Positions 1 to 10,215 of a stretch of 64,000 nt of DNA are shown here, one piece after another. The notes below the pieces were generated by a model. It saw nothing but the letters and a program-made list of their open reading frames with translations. It ran no database searches and was not told where the DNA came from. The stretch spans positions 62,001 to 126,000 of the forward strand of contig NZ_FNNZ01000009.1 in the NCBI RefSeq assembly GCF_900106925.1, written 5' to 3'. Each line of letters opens with the position of its first letter. Position 1 is the first letter of the stretch. The translations under genes and the position numbers were made by a program. This DNA comes from Thiocapsa roseopersicina. GTDB lineage: Bacteria > Pseudomonadota > Gammaproteobacteria > Chromatiales > Chromatiaceae.

Positions 1-363
1 CGGTTGTCGCGCGTCGTAGATCGAGCTCGCAGGGTTGAAACAGAGGCCAAAGCAAATCTCGAGGATGGAACGGATCCGGAGCCCGAGCTCAAGCTCTTGT
101 CTCGTCGAGCAAAGCTGATCGGCCTCTCGATCGGGCTATGCACCATCACCGCCCTCCTGGTCTCCACGGTGATTGCGATCCTCTTCCTCGGGGCCTTTCT
201 GACCTTCGATGCAGCGGTCCTAGTGGCACTGCTCTTCATTGCCGCAATGTTCGCGTTCATCGCAGCCTTGTTGTTCTTCCTGCGCGAGGTCCTGCTGGCC
301 ACGGCCGGCCTGCGATTTTTGCGACGGCCACCAGCTTCGACGCCCGGCGTCAAGCAATCGTGA
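1..363 (+). CDS. DUF2721 family membrane protein (5'-truncated by window edge)
   Basis: Reading from base 1 is open (RLSRVVDRARRVE...), so the gene starts upstream and only about 120 C-terminal codons are here. The visible part has the DUF2721 pattern: an R-x-x-R-x-x-D-R-A-R stretch, a charged linker, then two hydrophobic segments (about residues 40-62 and 68-95) around a FLGA motif and ending in FFLREVLLA. It is an inner-membrane protein of unknown role. The TTG at base 4 could be read as a start, but the family motif continues upstream of it. The family call rests on motif resemblance only. Confidence 0.7.
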   Translation, partial: RLSRVVDRARRVETEAKANLEDGTDPEPELKLLSRRAKLIGLSIGLCTITALLVSTVIAILFLGAFLTFDAAVLVALLFIAAMFAFIAALLFFLREVLLATAGLRFLRRPPASTPGVKQS

Positions 364-540
364 CGCTGGGTTTCGTGCCGATTCTTCGGTGTGCGAGCGC
401 GCGCGGAGTCGATCGGCAGAGGGCGCCGCCCGGATGGGATTCAAGATCGGTCACAAAACTGGCACACTTGCCGATGGACGAGAAAGACCGGCGGCGAAGA
501 TGGCCGGTCGCCATATCCACTACCGAGGTCCGACCACAGC

Positions 541-1902
541 ATGAGCGACTCAGTCAAGTATCTGCTCGACGAGCAGCATCTCCCGCGCACTTGGTACAAC
601 ATCAACGCCGATCTTCCGACGCCTCTCGATCCGGTGCTGCATCCGGGCACCCAACAGCCGATTACGGCGGACGATCTGGCGGTAATCTTCCCGCGTGCCG
701 TGATCGAGCAGGAGATGAGCACCGAGCGCGAGATCGAGATCCCCGACCCCGTACGCGAGGTCTATCGGCAGTGGCGCCCGTCGCCGCTCTACCGGGCACG
801 TCGGCTGGAGAAGGCGCTCAAGACGCCGGCGAAGATCTACTACAAGTACGAGGGCGTGAGCCCCGCCGGCAGTCATAAGCCCAATACCGCCATCCCGCAG
901 GCCTTCTACAACAAACAGGAAGGCGTCAAACGCATCACCACCGAGACCGGGGCCGGTCAATGGGGCTCGTCGCTCGCCTTGGCAGGATCCATGTTCGGCC
1001 TCGAGATCGTCGTCTACATGGTCAAGGTGAGCTTCCACCACAAGCCGTATCGACGCGCCTTCATGGAGACCTTCGGGGCCCAGTGCATCGCCAGCCCGAG
1101 CGAGACGACCGCGTCCGGACGCGCCGTCCTCGCTGAGCATCCCGACAGTACCGGCAGTCTCGGCATCGCCATCAGCGAGGCCGTCGAGCTGGCCGCCCAG
1201 CGCGACGACACCAAGTATGCGCTCGGCAGCGTACTGAACCACGTCCTGCTGCACCAGACGGTGACCGGTCTCGAGGCACAAAAGCAGCTGGAGATGGCCG
1301 GCGACTACCCGGACATGATCATCGGCTGCACCGGCGGCGGGAGCAACTTCGCCGGCATCGCCTTCCCCTTCCTGGGCGAGAAGCTGCGCGGCGGACGCGA
1401 CATCGAGCTGATCGCGGTCGAGCCCTCGGCCTGTCCGACGCTGACGAAGGGTCTCTTCGCCTACGACTACGGCGATACCGCGAAGCTGACCCCGTTGGTG
1501 AAGATGTATACGCTCGGCTCCAGCTTCGTTCCGCCTGGCTTCCATGCGGGCGGGCTGCGTTATCACGGCATGGCGCCCCAGATCAGCCATCTGACCAAGC
1601 TCGGCTACATCACGCCGACCTCCTATAATCAGTTGGACTGCTTTGCCGCCGGCATCCAGTTTGCCAAGGCCGAGGGCATCATCCCGGCACCCGAGGCCAA
1701 CCATGCCGTGAAGGCCGCGATCGTGGAGGCGGAGAAGTGCCGCGAGTCCGGCGAGGCCAAGACCATCCTCTTCAACCTTTGCGGACACGGCAACTTCGAC
1801 ATGCAGGCCTATACCGATTACCTGGCCGGCAAGCTGAAGGATCTGACCTACGCCGAGGACGAGGTCGCGATGGCGTTGTCGGGGCTTCCGAGTATCGGCT
1901 AG
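541..1902 (+). CDS. TrpB2-type tryptophan synthase beta-like PLP enzyme
   Basis: 453 aa. It belongs to the TrpB2 (stand-alone tryptophan synthase beta-like) branch of the fold-type II PLP enzymes. The PLP lysine is K113 in GSHKPNTAI, followed by the ETGAGQWG substrate loop near residue 140 and the phosphate-binding loop [11 protein letters not shown] near residue 262. These are intact, so an active beta-replacement (serine plus indole) or related reaction is expected. No trpA or other trp gene is adjacent, as is usual for TrpB2. An in-frame extension of 50 codons upstream lacks family similarity; the ATG at 541, starting [15 protein letters not shown], matches the usual TrpB2 N-terminus. Confidence 0.88.
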   Translation: MSDSVKYLLDEQHLPRTWYNINADLPTPLDPVLHPGTQQPITADDLAVIFPRAVIEQEMSTEREIEIPDPVREVYRQWRPSPLYRARRLEKALKTPAKIYYKYEGVSPAGSHKPNTAIPQAFYNKQEGVKRITTETGAGQWGSSLALAGSMFGLEIVVYMVKVSFHHKPYRRAFMETFGAQCIASPSETTASGRAVLAEHPDSTGSLGIAISEAVELAAQRDDTKYALGSVLNHVLLHQTVTGLEAQKQLEMAGDYPDMIIGCTGGGSNFAGIAFPFLGEKLRGGRDIELIAVEPSACPTLTKGLFAYDYGDTAKLTPLVKMYTLGSSFVPPGFHAGGLRYHGMAPQISHLTKLGYITPTSYNQLDCFAAGIQFAKAEGIIPAPEANHAVKAAIVEAEKCRESGEAKTILFNLCGHGNFDMQAYTDYLAGKLKDLTYAEDEVAMALSGLPSIG

Positions 1903-1949
1903 ATCGCAGACAGGCCAGCGCAAGCCGAGGCGACGCCAGGAGAATCACG

Positions 1950-2723
1950 ATGACCCGGGATCGTTCTCGGCGCGCAGTGCCCTTAACGGCGATCTTGATG
2001 ATGCTCGTTGCGGCTGCGTCCGGCGGCGCCGAGGCTCCGCCGGACGATCGAGAGTCGACGACCGCGCCCGATACAGAGATCGAAGCCTTGACCCTGCGTC
2101 TCCTCGGTATGGAGGGAAAGCTCAAGGAATCCGCACATGCCCGCAAGAGCGCCGATCAAGCCCGCATGGAGGCGGAGCGCCGGCTTGCGGAGGGAAGCCA
2201 GGAGATCGAGCGCCTCAATGGCGAGGTGCAGCGCCTCAAGGAGGCGCTGCTCGACCTCGAGCGGACCCTCAGCGAGCGCGACGGGAAAATCTCGGAGCTC
2301 GATGCCCGCAGACTCTCGCTCACCACTGCCCACGAGGCACTCGAGCGCCGGTTCGAGGCGCTCCGGGCACGGGTCCCTCCGCAGGACGGCGGCACACTCG
2401 ATCAGGAGCAGGCGCGTCAGGCCGCGAGCGATGCCTATAGGGAGCTGCGCAAGACACTGCAGGATCCGGACGTGAAAAGGGATTCAATCGCGGGGCAGGC
2501 AGTCAATGCCGCCGAGAAGGTCCTACACCAGCGTCAACTCGCGCTGGCACGCGTGCTGGACGCTCAAGGTGCCTATCGAATCCGCCCCAACGACTCGTTG
2601 GCATTGATCAGCAGTCGATGCTACGGCGACAGCAGTCAATGGCGTGCTCTGTTCGAGGCGAATCGTCATGTCCTCGAAGACCCCGATCAACTGATGCCCG
2701 GAGTGACGCTGGTCGTACCTTGA
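1950..2723 (+). CDS. LysM domain protein with long coiled coil
   Basis: 257 aa. The start ATG has AGGAGA about six bases upstream. An N-terminal hydrophobic stretch (about residues 11-29, ending GGAEA) looks like a signal peptide or anchor. Residues about 45-160 are Glu/Arg/Leu-rich heptads typical of a coiled coil. The C-terminal 50 residues ([19 protein letters not shown]...) fit a LysM module, which binds peptidoglycan glycan. The likely location is the periplasm, attached to the wall; the specific role is unknown. Its last 37 bases overlap the end of the convergent lexA gene. Confidence 0.72.
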   Translation: MTRDRSRRAVPLTAILMMLVAAASGGAEAPPDDRESTTAPDTEIEALTLRLLGMEGKLKESAHARKSADQARMEAERRLAEGSQEIERLNGEVQRLKEALLDLERTLSERDGKISELDARRLSLTTAHEALERRFEALRARVPPQDGGTLDQEQARQAASDAYRELRKTLQDPDVKRDSIAGQAVNAAEKVLHQRQLALARVLDAQGAYRIRPNDSLALISSRCYGDSSQWRALFEANRHVLEDPDQLMPGVTLVVP

Positions 2724-3355
2724 GCCTTGCCGCTGGCGAAACGCCGAAGCAGGCCGACCACCAAGCCTTCGATGACCAGATCTTGCGTGCGCAGATCGAC
2801 CGGGATCGGCTCGAAGCTCGGATTCTCGGGCATCAGATACACCCGGTCGGACCCGTTTCCTTCCCGACGCAGGCGCTTGACCGTGACCTCGTCGCCCAAA
2901 CGGGCCACCACGATCTGGCCGTCGCGCGCCTCGGAGGTCGCATGGACCGCCAGAAGGTCGCCGTCGAGGATTCCGGCATCGCGCATGCTGCTGCCGCGAA
3001 CCCGCAACAGATAGTCCGCGCGGGGATGAAACAGGTCCGGATTGACCGGGCATGAGTCCTCGATATGTGCAGCGGCCAGGATGGGACTGCCGGCGGCGAC
3101 ACGCCCGATGATCGGAAGCTCGACCGCACGAGCGGCGGCGTGATCGACAAGCCTGATACCGCGCGAACGCCCCCGCGTCAGCTCGATCGCACCGTGCCGG
3201 GCCAAGGCGCGCAGATGATCTTCGGCCGCGTTGGCGGAACGAAAACCGAAGGTCCGGGCAATCTCCGCGCGTGTCGGCGGTACCCCGGTTTCGTGGATAT
3301 GCGACCTGATCAGCTCCAGGATCTGCTGCTGCCGAGGGGTCAGGTCAGTGTTCAT
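2687..3355 (-). CDS. lexA: LexA repressor (SOS response)
   Basis: 222 aa. It has an N-terminal winged helix ([16 protein letters not shown], with recognition helix [15 protein letters not shown]) and a C-terminal S24 peptidase domain. The self-cleavage site is A88-G89 in RVAAGSPI; the catalytic dyad is S123 in RGSSM and K160 in VTVKRL. All parts for RecA-stimulated autocleavage are present. The ATG at 3355 fits the family start; longer in-frame readings run through the operator. It diverges from nth across an SOS box, so it should be autoregulated. Its C-terminus (about 12 codons) overlaps the LysM gene antisense. Confidence 0.95.
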   Translation of the reverse strand: MNTDLTPRQQQILELIRSHIHETGVPPTRAEIARTFGFRSANAAEDHLRALARHGAIELTRGRSRGIRLVDHAAARAVELPIIGRVAAGSPILAAAHIEDSCPVNPDLFHPRADYLLRVRGSSMRDAGILDGDLLAVHATSEARDGQIVVARLGDEVTVKRLRREGNGSDRVYLMPENPSFEPIPVDLRTQDLVIEGLVVGLLRRFASGKAQGTTSVTPGIS

Positions 3356-3381
3356 GTCGGAGAATCGCTCGACGAAATAGG

Positions 3382-3397
3382 CTGTTATTTTATACAG
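3382..3397. promoter_or_regulatory. LexA operator (SOS box) between lexA and nth
   Basis: CTGTTATTTTATACAG fits the gammaproteobacterial SOS consensus CTG-N10-CAG with an AT-rich core. It lies 26 bases upstream of the lexA ATG and 20 bases upstream of the nth ATG, so one operator could control both divergent genes. Confidence 0.88.
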
Positions 3398-3417
3398 CCT
3401 CACAGGATTATCCATCG

Positions 3418-4056
3418 ATGAACAAAGAAAAGCGCAGGCGTCTCTTCGAGCGTCTTCGCGCCGCCAACCCGGCGCCGACCACGGAGTTGGTGTATCGCAC
3501 GCCCTTCGAGCTCCTGGTGGCGGTGATCTTGTCGGCACAGGCGACGGACAAGGGGGTCAACAAAGCCACGGCGCGCCTATTCGCGGTCGCCGATACGCCC
3601 GAGGCGATCCTCGCCTTGGGCGAAGAGGGCCTCAAGGCGCATATCCGCACCATCGGACTCTTCAACAGCAAGGCTGCCAACATCATCAAGACCTGTGCGA
3701 TCCTGGTCGGGGAGCACGGCGGTCAGGTCCCGCGCGAGCGCAAGGCCCTGGAGGCGCTGCCCGGCGTCGGACGCAAGACGGCCAACGTGGTTCTCAATAC
3801 CGCCTTCGGCGAGCCGACGATGGCCGTCGACACCCATATCTTCCGCGTCGCCAACCGCACCGGGCTGGCGCCCGGAAAGACGCCGCTCGCGGTCGAGCAG
3901 GCATTGCTGCGCCATATCCCCAAGATCTTTCTGAAGGACGCCCATCACTGGCTGATCCTGCACGGGCGCTATGTCTGTCTCGCACGCAAACCGCGCTGTC
4001 CCGAATGCCCGATCGCCGATCTCTGCGACTATCGGGACAAGACGCCGCCGCCGTGA
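3418..4056 (+). CDS. nth: Endonuclease III (DNA glycosylase/AP lyase)
   Basis: 212 aa, the usual length. It removes oxidised pyrimidines in base excision repair. The helix-hairpin-helix [12 protein letters not shown] carries the catalytic K120; D138 is in [11 protein letters not shown]; the C-terminal 4Fe-4S cluster ligands are C-x6-C-x2-C-x5-C ([17 protein letters not shown]). All key residues are intact. The gene starts 20 bases from the SOS box shared with lexA, which suggests SOS control here. In many relatives nth instead sits with rnf genes, so the location is notable. Confidence 0.95.
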   Translation: MNKEKRRRLFERLRAANPAPTTELVYRTPFELLVAVILSAQATDKGVNKATARLFAVADTPEAILALGEEGLKAHIRTIGLFNSKAANIIKTCAILVGEHGGQVPRERKALEALPGVGRKTANVVLNTAFGEPTMAVDTHIFRVANRTGLAPGKTPLAVEQALLRHIPKIFLKDAHHWLILHGRYVCLARKPRCPECPIADLCDYRDKTPPP

Positions 4057-4157
4057 CACAAGGATCGAACGCCATTGCCAAACGAACCGTCAAAACACGG
4101 CCTGTCCAAGGCTGTATCGAGCCCGAATCCCCTGTATTCCATCGAGATTCTCAAACC

Positions 4158-4604
4158 ATGTTCGCAAACGACCGTGAAAGCCATCGTCGCACCTTCATCA
4201 CCGCTTGGGAGAAGGCCCAAGCCGGGCAACCCCTGGAGCCTGTCGAGGCTCAGATCGTCGAGGTCCTGCACCGACACCCCGAATATCACCGTCTCATGGC
4301 GGAGACCGAGAAGACCCTGGAGCGCGACTATCTCCCCGAGCAGGGCGAATCCAATCCATTCCTGCACATGGGCCTGCACCTCGCCATCCTCGAGCAGTTG
4401 AGCGTCGATCAGCCTGCGGGCATCCGTGGGCTCTATAGCCGCCTCATACAGATCACCGGCGACCCGCACGAGACCGAGCACCGCATCATGGAATGCCTCG
4501 CCGAAGCACTCTGGACGCTGCAACGCAACCAAACACCCTTCGACGCCGCGGGGTACCTCGAGTGCGTGGAACGCGCTGCCGGCGGGAGTCGACCGGGCCA
4601 CTGA
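4158..4604 (+). CDS. DUF1841 family protein
   Basis: 148 aa, cytoplasmic, no membrane segment. It matches the DUF1841 pattern: N-terminal MFANDRESHRRTFITAWEKA, a central HPEYH segment, and NPFLHMGLHLAI followed by a DPHETEHRIMECLAEALW stretch. Function is unknown for the family, which is common in beta- and gammaproteobacteria. The ATG at 4158 is chosen because the upstream in-frame sequence overlaps the end of nth and lacks family features. It follows nth by about 100 bases on the same strand, so cotranscription is possible. Confidence 0.8.
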   Translation: MFANDRESHRRTFITAWEKAQAGQPLEPVEAQIVEVLHRHPEYHRLMAETEKTLERDYLPEQGESNPFLHMGLHLAILEQLSVDQPAGIRGLYSRLIQITGDPHETEHRIMECLAEALWTLQRNQTPFDAAGYLECVERAAGGSRPGH

Positions 4605-4751
4605 TTTTCGTGACGGGCCTGTTACACTGAAAGAGACGGGAGCCGCGGGGCGCGGCGACGTATGACCCCGCATCAAAGAGGCGATCGTCCCGTCTCACCC
4701 AAGGCCCCGGCCGCAGCGCGGTCGGGCTCAGCACGGGAGTAAGACGACATC

Positions 4752-5183
4752 ATGTTGACTTGGATACTGGCCGCCGACAACAGCCGCGCACGCATCTTCG
4801 CCACCGAGAAATCGGCAGGCGCGCTGCGCGAGATCCACACGCTGACCTTCCCGGAAGGCCGGCTTCACGAGGGCGATCTGACAACCGACAAGGGCGGTCG
4901 AGGTCATGACCCCATGTCAGGGGCGCACGGTATCAACGGCGAGGAGGCGCACAAGCAGGAGAATGCCGAACGCTTCGCCGGTCTGGTTTGCGAGACGCTG
5001 GAGAGCGCGCGCAACAAAGGGGAGCTTCAAAAGCTCTACGTCATCGCTGCTCCGGCTTTCTTGGGGATGCTGCGAAAACATCAGTCCCCTTCGCTCAAAC
5101 AGCTGGTTGCCGGGGAGATCGACAAAAACCTGACGACCCAGAGCCCCGAGGCGATCCGCAAGAGTCTGCCGGATTTTCTCTGA
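4752..5183 (+). CDS. Host attachment protein family (PF10116-like)
   Basis: 143 aa. The sequence begins WILAADNSRARIFATE and contains HKQENAERFAGLVCETLESAR and LYVIAAPAFLGMLRKHQSPSLKQLV, the pattern of the family named 'protein required for attachment to host cells'. The fold resembles an eRF1 middle domain. The family name comes from a plant-associated bacterium; in a free-living phototroph the role is unknown. It is soluble with no signal peptide. A possible -10 (TACACT near 4624) lies upstream. It converges with rarA. Confidence 0.8.
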   Translation: MLTWILAADNSRARIFATEKSAGALREIHTLTFPEGRLHEGDLTTDKGGRGHDPMSGAHGINGEEAHKQENAERFAGLVCETLESARNKGELQKLYVIAAPAFLGMLRKHQSPSLKQLVAGEIDKNLTTQSPEAIRKSLPDFL

Positions 5184-5241
5184 GTCGGGCGCGCCCGGGA
5201 ATCTGATCTGGATCGGAGCGCTCCACGCCACGGGACCCGTG

Positions 5242-5270
5242 GGTTGTGCCGAGCCATGCGAGGCACAACC
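5242..5270. terminator. Inverted repeat between convergent genes
   Basis: GGTTGTGCC (5242-5250) and GGCACAACC (5262-5270) form a perfect 9-bp stem with an 11-base loop, in the gap between the convergent host-attachment gene and rarA. There is no T-tract, so intrinsic termination is uncertain; it may be a processing or Rho-associated structure. Confidence 0.4.
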
Positions 5271-5287
5271 TCCCGTCCAGGACACGC

Positions 5288-6580
5288 TCAGTCTCCTCCC
5301 GCGGCCTTGTCGAGCGCTTCGAGACGCTCCAGCTTCTCGCGGATCCGGATCTCCAGACCGCGATCGACCGGCCTGTAATAGCGTCGTCCCGCCAACGCAT
5401 CCGGGAGATAGGTCTCCCCCGCCGCATATCCCTCGGGCTCGTCGTGGGCATAGCGATAAGCACGGCCATGACCCAGCTCTTTGAGCAGTTTGGTCGGGGC
5501 ATTGCGTAGATGGACGGGCACATCCAGCGAGCCGGATGACCGGGCGTCGGCCAGGGCCGCGTTCCAGGCCAGATAAACCGCGTTGCTCTTGGCGGCGCAG
5601 GCGAGATAGACGACCGCCTGGGCGAGTGCCAGCTCGCCCTCCGGGGAGCCGAGACGCTCATGCGCCTGCCAGGCGTTGAGTGCCAGGTCCAGTGCACGCG
5701 GATCGGCGTTGCCGATGTCCTCGCTCGCCATCCGCACGATGCGCCGCGCCACATAGAGCGGATCGCAGCCGCCGTCGATCATCCGCGCCAGCCAATAGAG
5801 CGCGGCGTTTGGGTCCGATCCACGCACCGACTTATGCAGCGCCGAGATCTGGTCGTAGAAGATGTCCCCGCCCTTGTCGAAGCGTCGCACGCTGCCGGCA
5901 ATCACCTCCGCGACGGTCGCCGACGTGATCTCCTCGCCCGCCGTCATCCGGGCCGCCAATTCGAGCAGATTCAGCGCCCGACGGGCATCGCCGTCGGCGC
6001 TGCGCGCAAGCAGATTCGCGGCCTCCTCGGACAGGCGCAACCCACGATCGCCGAGTCCCTGAACCGGGTCTGAGAGGGCGCGCGCGAGGACGCGCTCGAT
6101 GTCCTCCGTCTCCAAGGCATGAAGCAGATAGACCCGTGCACGCGAGAGCAGTGCATTGTTCAACGCAAACGATGGATTCTCGGTCGTAGCCCCGATAAAG
6201 GTCAGGGTGCCGTCTTCGACATGCGGCAGGAAGGCATCCTGCTGGGCCTTGTTGAAACGGTGCACCTCGTCGATGAAGAGCAATGTGGGTCGCTGCTCCA
6301 GATCACGCACCGTCCGTGCCGTGGCAACCGCGTCGCGGATGTCCTTCACGCCCGCAAGGACGGCGGACAAGCTGAGGAAGCGCGCACCCGATACCCGCGA
6401 GATGACACGCGCGAGCGTGGTCTTACCGGAGCCGGGCGGCCCCCAGAAGATCATCGAATGGAGTTGGCCCGACTCGATCGCCTCACGCAACGGCTTGCCC
6501 GGTGCGAGCAGGTGCTGCTGGCCGAAGAATCCGTCCAATGTTGTCGGACGCATCCGCTCGGCGAGTGGCGCATCAGTCAT
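5288..6580 (-). CDS. rarA: Replication-associated recombination protein A (MgsA/RarA AAA+ ATPase)
   Basis: 430 aa, normal length. It is a clamp-loader-like AAA+ ATPase acting at stalled forks. Walker A is GPPGSGKT (residues 47-54), Walker B is [10 protein letters not shown] (about 108), sensor 1 is GATTENPSF, and the C-terminal tetramerisation region with YGxGYxYxHD-like sequence ([19 protein letters not shown]) is present. The start [12 protein letters not shown] matches orthologues; an upstream ATG would add 12 residues. The order ftsK-lolA-rarA on one strand is the standard gammaproteobacterial arrangement. Two palindromic repeats separate lolA from rarA, one ending two bases before this ATG. 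Confidence 0.94.
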   Translation of the reverse strand: MTDAPLAERMRPTTLDGFFGQQHLLAPGKPLREAIESGQLHSMIFWGPPGSGKTTLARVISRVSGARFLSLSAVLAGVKDIRDAVATARTVRDLEQRPTLLFIDEVHRFNKAQQDAFLPHVEDGTLTFIGATTENPSFALNNALLSRARVYLLHALETEDIERVLARALSDPVQGLGDRGLRLSEEAANLLARSADGDARRALNLLELAARMTAGEEITSATVAEVIAGSVRRFDKGGDIFYDQISALHKSVRGSDPNAALYWLARMIDGGCDPLYVARRIVRMASEDIGNADPRALDLALNAWQAHERLGSPEGELALAQAVVYLACAAKSNAVYLAWNAALADARSSGSLDVPVHLRNAPTKLLKELGHGRAYRYAHDEPEGYAAGETYLPDALAGRRYYRPVDRGLEIRIREKLERLEALDKAAGGD

Positions 6581-6582
6581 TC

Positions 6583-6667
6583 TGAACCGCGTCCGAAGCG
6601 GTGACCACCGGTCCACCGGAGCCCGACGCCCGGCAGTACTCGAGACATTCGCGGCGAACGCGGTTCA
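6583..6667. repeat. 85-bp palindrome-ended repeat, copy A1
   Basis: The ends are TGAACCGCGTC (6583-6593) and, with one mismatch, GAACGCGGTTCA (6656-6667). The symmetry runs two bases further out on each side (TCTGAACCGCGT / ACGCGGTTCAGA). Length matches the other family copies in this window. It lies directly upstream of rarA, so it must be part of, or just beyond, that gene's leader. It shares CCGACGCCCG internally with copies A2 and F. Confidence 0.65.
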
Positions 6668-6686
6668 GAAGAAAAAATTAAACTCC

Positions 6687-6772
6687 TGAAGCGCGTCTGC
6701 GCCGACGCCCGTTGAGATCCGCAAGGGCGATCCGAACAGCAAACAGTACAGGTCATACCGAGACGCGCTTCA
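6687..6772. repeat. 86-bp palindrome-ended repeat, copy A2 (tandem with A1)
   Basis: CTGAAGCGCGTCT (6686-6698) and AGACGCGCTTCAG (6761-6773) are a perfect 13-bp inverted repeat. It lies 19 bases from copy A1. The terminal TGA on the minus strand (6770-6772) is the lolA stop codon. It shares the 16-base string TCTGCGCCGACGCCCG with copy F near 51753. Confidence 0.68.
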
Positions 6773-7477
6773 GTCGAAGGAGAGAAAATCGTCCATCGCC
6801 CCCTGCTCCATCTTGAACAGATCCGGGCTCAGCTCGGCGTTGCGCTCCGCACCCGTGAAGTTCAGCCGGGTAGTCTGCCCGAAGCTGTCTTCCATGATGA
6901 GACTTTCCAGGTTGTCCTTGCCGAATCCGAGCTCGATTCGAAGGACGTCGGTGTCCTGTGCCTTGGGGACCAGCTCGACCCAGGTCCGGCCGTCGGTGCT
7001 TTCGATCGGCGACGCCTCGAAGTGTTTTTCGATCGGTCCGCCGTCGGCCAGAAGCAGCGCCGGCGTTCCGCTCAGAGCCCGACTCTGGCTCTGATGCGAA
7101 ACCTGCTTGAGCTCCAGATCGTGGAGATAGACCCGGCTGCCGTCGGCGATGATGACTTGGCGGTTCGGGGTGCTGTACTCCCAGCGGAAACGGCCCGGGC
7201 GCTGCAGATAAAGTGTGCCGCGCGACTCCATCATCCGAGTGCGCTCGGCATTGAAGGTGAACTGCTCGAAGTCGGCGCGCAGGCTGCTGAGTCCGGCCAG
7301 ATAATCGTTGACCCGCTGTGCGCCCTCGGCGGCGTATGCAGTCGCACTCCCGAACAGAAGGATCAGCGGCAAGAGCACGGCGAGCACGACAAGGCGCAAG
7401 CGCGATGATCGACCGGTATTTGCAAAACGCCTCGGGTGATGCCCGAACCGATCAACCAAGCGGACGAAATCTCTCAT
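6770..7477 (-). CDS. lolA: Outer-membrane lipoprotein carrier protein LolA
   Basis: 235 aa. It is the periplasmic shuttle that takes lipoproteins from LolCDE to LolB. A long basic N-region (about residues 1-28) precedes a hydrophobic core ending in TAYAAEG, a signal peptide. The mature part has the LolA hallmarks: LSSLRADFEQ, GTLYLQRPGRFRWEY, and a terminal DDFLSF. The ATG at 7477 has AGGA six bases upstream; an ATG 24 bases further up has no such site. It follows ftsK by 62 bases. The TGA stop is the outermost triplet of repeat A2. Confidence 0.92.
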   Translation of the reverse strand: MRDFVRLVDRFGHHPRRFANTGRSSRLRLVVLAVLLPLILLFGSATAYAAEGAQRVNDYLAGLSSLRADFEQFTFNAERTRMMESRGTLYLQRPGRFRWEYSTPNRQVIIADGSRVYLHDLELKQVSHQSQSRALSGTPALLLADGGPIEKHFEASPIESTDGRTWVELVPKAQDTDVLRIELGFGKDNLESLIMEDSFGQTTRLNFTGAERNAELSPDLFKMEQGAMDDFLSFD

Positions 7478-7539
7478 ATGAAATCCTGAATACGCCGACA
7501 TGAACCACGGAAGACACGAAAAAACGCGAAAGATTCAGA

Positions 7540-10080
7540 TCAGTCCTTGATCGGCGGAGGTGCCAACACCTCGCGATTGCCATTGGTTTCGGCCGGACCG
7601 ACGATCCCGATCCGCTCCATCTCCTCGATCATGCGCGCCGCTCGGTTGTAGCCGATCTTCAGACGTCGTTGTACCCCCGAGATGGAGGCACGCCGGCTTT
7701 CGACAACAATCTGGACCGCATCGTCGAACAGCGGATCCGTATCCTCGGTGTCGCCGCGCGGCTCCGGATCGATGCCGGGCAGCACTTCGGTCGGCTCGCG
7801 CAGCACGTCCTGCAGATACTGGGGAGCACCGAACTGCTTGAGGTGCTCGACGATCCGATGGACCTCGTGATCGTCCACGAAGGCGCCGTGCACGCGCTGC
7901 GGGATGTTGCCGCCCGGCGGCAGATAGAGCATGTCGCCGTTGCCGAGCAGCTGCTCGGCGCCCATCTGATCCAGGACGGTGCGCGAGTCGATCCGCGAGG
8001 ACACTTGGAAGGCGATGCGGGTGGGGATGTTGGCCTTGATGAGCCCGGTCAGGACATCGACCGACGGGCGTTGGGTGGCGAGCAGGAGATGGATACCCGA
8101 GGCGCGTGCCTTCTGTGCCAGGCGCGCGATCAGCTCTTCCACTTTCTTGCCGACCACCATCATCATGTCCGCCAGCTCGTCGATCACCACGACGATATAG
8201 GGCAGATGCTCCAGCGCAGGCACCTCGATACCCTGCTCGGCGGCGAAATCGGCCGCGATGGTGGGGTCCGGGATGGTGCGGCCTTGCGCCGCCGCGTCGG
8301 CGATCTGACGGTTGTAGCCGCCGATGTTGCGCACCCCGAGCTTTGCCATCAGGCGATAGCGGCGTTCCATCTCCCCGACACACCAGCGCAGCGCGTTGGC
8401 CGCTTCCTTCATGTCGGTCACGACGGGCGTCAGCAAATGTGGGATCCCCTCGTAAACCGAGAGCTCGAGCATCTTCGGATCGACCATGATGAGCCGCACG
8501 TCCTGCGGTCCGGCCTTGTAGAGCAGGCTCAGGATCATGGCGTTGATGGCCACCGATTTACCCGAGCCGGTCGTGCCGGCGATCAGCACGTGCGGCATCT
8601 TGGCCAGATCCACGACGACCGGCAGACCGGAGATGTCGCTGCCCAGACCCAAGGTCAGGGGCGACTTGGCGTCCTGATAGGTCGCCGAGCCGAAGGTCTG
8701 GCGCAGAAAGACCGTCTCGCGCTGCTGATTGGGGATCTCGATGCCGATCACCGACTTGCCCGGGATGACCTCCACCACGCGCACGCTGATGGTCGAGAGC
8801 GCGCGGGCCAGATCCTTCGCCAGTCCGGTGATCTTGCTGACCTTGATGCCGGGTGCGAGCTCAAGCTCGAAGAGCGTGACGACCGGACCGGGATAGACGG
8901 CGACGACCTGGACCTGGACGCCGAAATCGGCGAGCTTGAGCTCGACCTGTCGCGAGAGATCCTCGATCTGCTCGTCCGAGTAGGCGCGTCCGCTCGGACG
9001 CGGGAGATCGAGCAGGTCGAGCGGCGGAAGACTGACCTCGTCGGTCCGACCGGTTGCGGCATGGGTGGCGCAAGCAGCCTGTACCGAAGGGGCCTGTGTG
9101 GCGGGGATCTGCGGCTCCGGCCGGGTCACCGGGCGCGGCGGCGTCTTGATCCGCGGTGCCGCCGCCGGCACGGGTTTCTGACCACGCTTGAGATCATCGA
9201 GCGACAGGGTCTCTGGTTCGGCCATGGCCTCCCGGACACGCCGCGGAAGCCCCTCGAAACGACGACCGGGCCGCTCGCCGGGCTCATGACCCGGTGCTTC
9301 GGCGCCGGTTGCTTCCGTGCCGGTCGCGTCCTGCAAGCGCGAGCGCATCGATGGTCCGTCGGATTGCGTCGGGTCGATCAGGTTCAATGCCTCGGGAAGC
9401 CCGGTCGACTCCGCCGCTGCGGCAGCCTGCCGACGCAACACCAGGCCCGTCGCAGCACCCTGCACGAGATTCGCGACCCAGGCCGCGGCCTGCAGAACGG
9501 CAGCGCCCGTGTTGTCGACCACCTTGAGCCAGGAGATCCCCACGAAGAGCGTAAAGCCGACCAAAAGGGCACCGCCGAGCAAAAGATTGGTACCCGTGCT
9601 GTTGAACGCGGCGCGCATGCTACCGCTGACAAGCAGGCCCAGACCGCCGCCGGCGCCGTTCGGCAGATGGGCGCCGAGCTCGGCGAGATGGATCGCGGCA
9701 TAGCCGCAGCCGGCAACGATGGTGATGAAGAACCCGATCCAGCGCAGCGCCAGGATCCAGGTGCGCGGCGCCGGCTCCTCGCCGCGGCCGCGGAACACCA
9801 GCCAGGCGCTCCAGCCGACCATCACCGGGAGCAGATAGGCGAAGAACCCAAACAGAAACAGCGTGACATCGGCAAACCAGGCACCGGCCCGTCCGGCCGA
9901 GTTGCTGACCTGCGAGACGTCGCCGACGTAGGACCAACCCGGGTCATCCGGTGAGTAGCTGGCCAGAGCGAGCACCAGATAGAGCGCCACGACCATGAGT
10001 GTCCACATGGCGCCCTCGCGGAGCGCGCGCTCCACGTAGTCGCTGAACGTCAACTGCCCGTATCGTGTCGCCTGCGCCAT
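7540..10080 (-). CDS. ftsK: DNA translocase FtsK
   Basis: 846 aa. It couples chromosome dimer resolution at dif to division. The N-terminal 200 residues hold about four membrane segments, then a short Pro-rich linker (about 240-340), then the motor: Walker [10 protein letters not shown], Walker [14 protein letters not shown], and [21 protein letters not shown]. The C-terminal 65 residues are the gamma winged helix ([20 protein letters not shown]...) that reads KOPS and contacts XerD. The short linker makes it closer to SpoIIIE-length FtsK than to the 1300-residue E. coli protein. It heads the ftsK-lolA-rarA unit. Confidence 0.96.
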   Translation of the reverse strand: MAQATRYGQLTFSDYVERALREGAMWTLMVVALYLVLALASYSPDDPGWSYVGDVSQVSNSAGRAGAWFADVTLFLFGFFAYLLPVMVGWSAWLVFRGRGEEPAPRTWILALRWIGFFITIVAGCGYAAIHLAELGAHLPNGAGGGLGLLVSGSMRAAFNSTGTNLLLGGALLVGFTLFVGISWLKVVDNTGAAVLQAAAWVANLVQGAATGLVLRRQAAAAAESTGLPEALNLIDPTQSDGPSMRSRLQDATGTEATGAEAPGHEPGERPGRRFEGLPRRVREAMAEPETLSLDDLKRGQKPVPAAAPRIKTPPRPVTRPEPQIPATQAPSVQAACATHAATGRTDEVSLPPLDLLDLPRPSGRAYSDEQIEDLSRQVELKLADFGVQVQVVAVYPGPVVTLFELELAPGIKVSKITGLAKDLARALSTISVRVVEVIPGKSVIGIEIPNQQRETVFLRQTFGSATYQDAKSPLTLGLGSDISGLPVVVDLAKMPHVLIAGTTGSGKSVAINAMILSLLYKAGPQDVRLIMVDPKMLELSVYEGIPHLLTPVVTDMKEAANALRWCVGEMERRYRLMAKLGVRNIGGYNRQIADAAAQGRTIPDPTIAADFAAEQGIEVPALEHLPYIVVVIDELADMMMVVGKKVEELIARLAQKARASGIHLLLATQRPSVDVLTGLIKANIPTRIAFQVSSRIDSRTVLDQMGAEQLLGNGDMLYLPPGGNIPQRVHGAFVDDHEVHRIVEHLKQFGAPQYLQDVLREPTEVLPGIDPEPRGDTEDTDPLFDDAVQIVVESRRASISGVQRRLKIGYNRAARMIEEMERIGIVGPAETNGNREVLAPPPIKD

Positions 10081-10215
10081 GACTCTCTCCGAAATTTTGG
10101 CTCCCCATAATACCGTTGCCGGTGCTTCTTAGGGTAGTTTCGATGACCGGATCCGTCCTGAACCCCGCCTGAGTCAGGGCGATGACCGCACCGGCAAGCG
10201 CCGCGGGATTTGCGG

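Noticed and set aside
7669-9954. 761-codon open frame antisense to ftsK
   Set aside because: It lies wholly opposite a gene with clear FtsK motifs, its composition is the His/Asp/Arg-rich mirror of GC-rich coding DNA, and no family is visible. The same applies to long frames opposite the TrpB2, hoxH/hoxY, CheB/CheR, GGDEF-EAL and KaiC genes.
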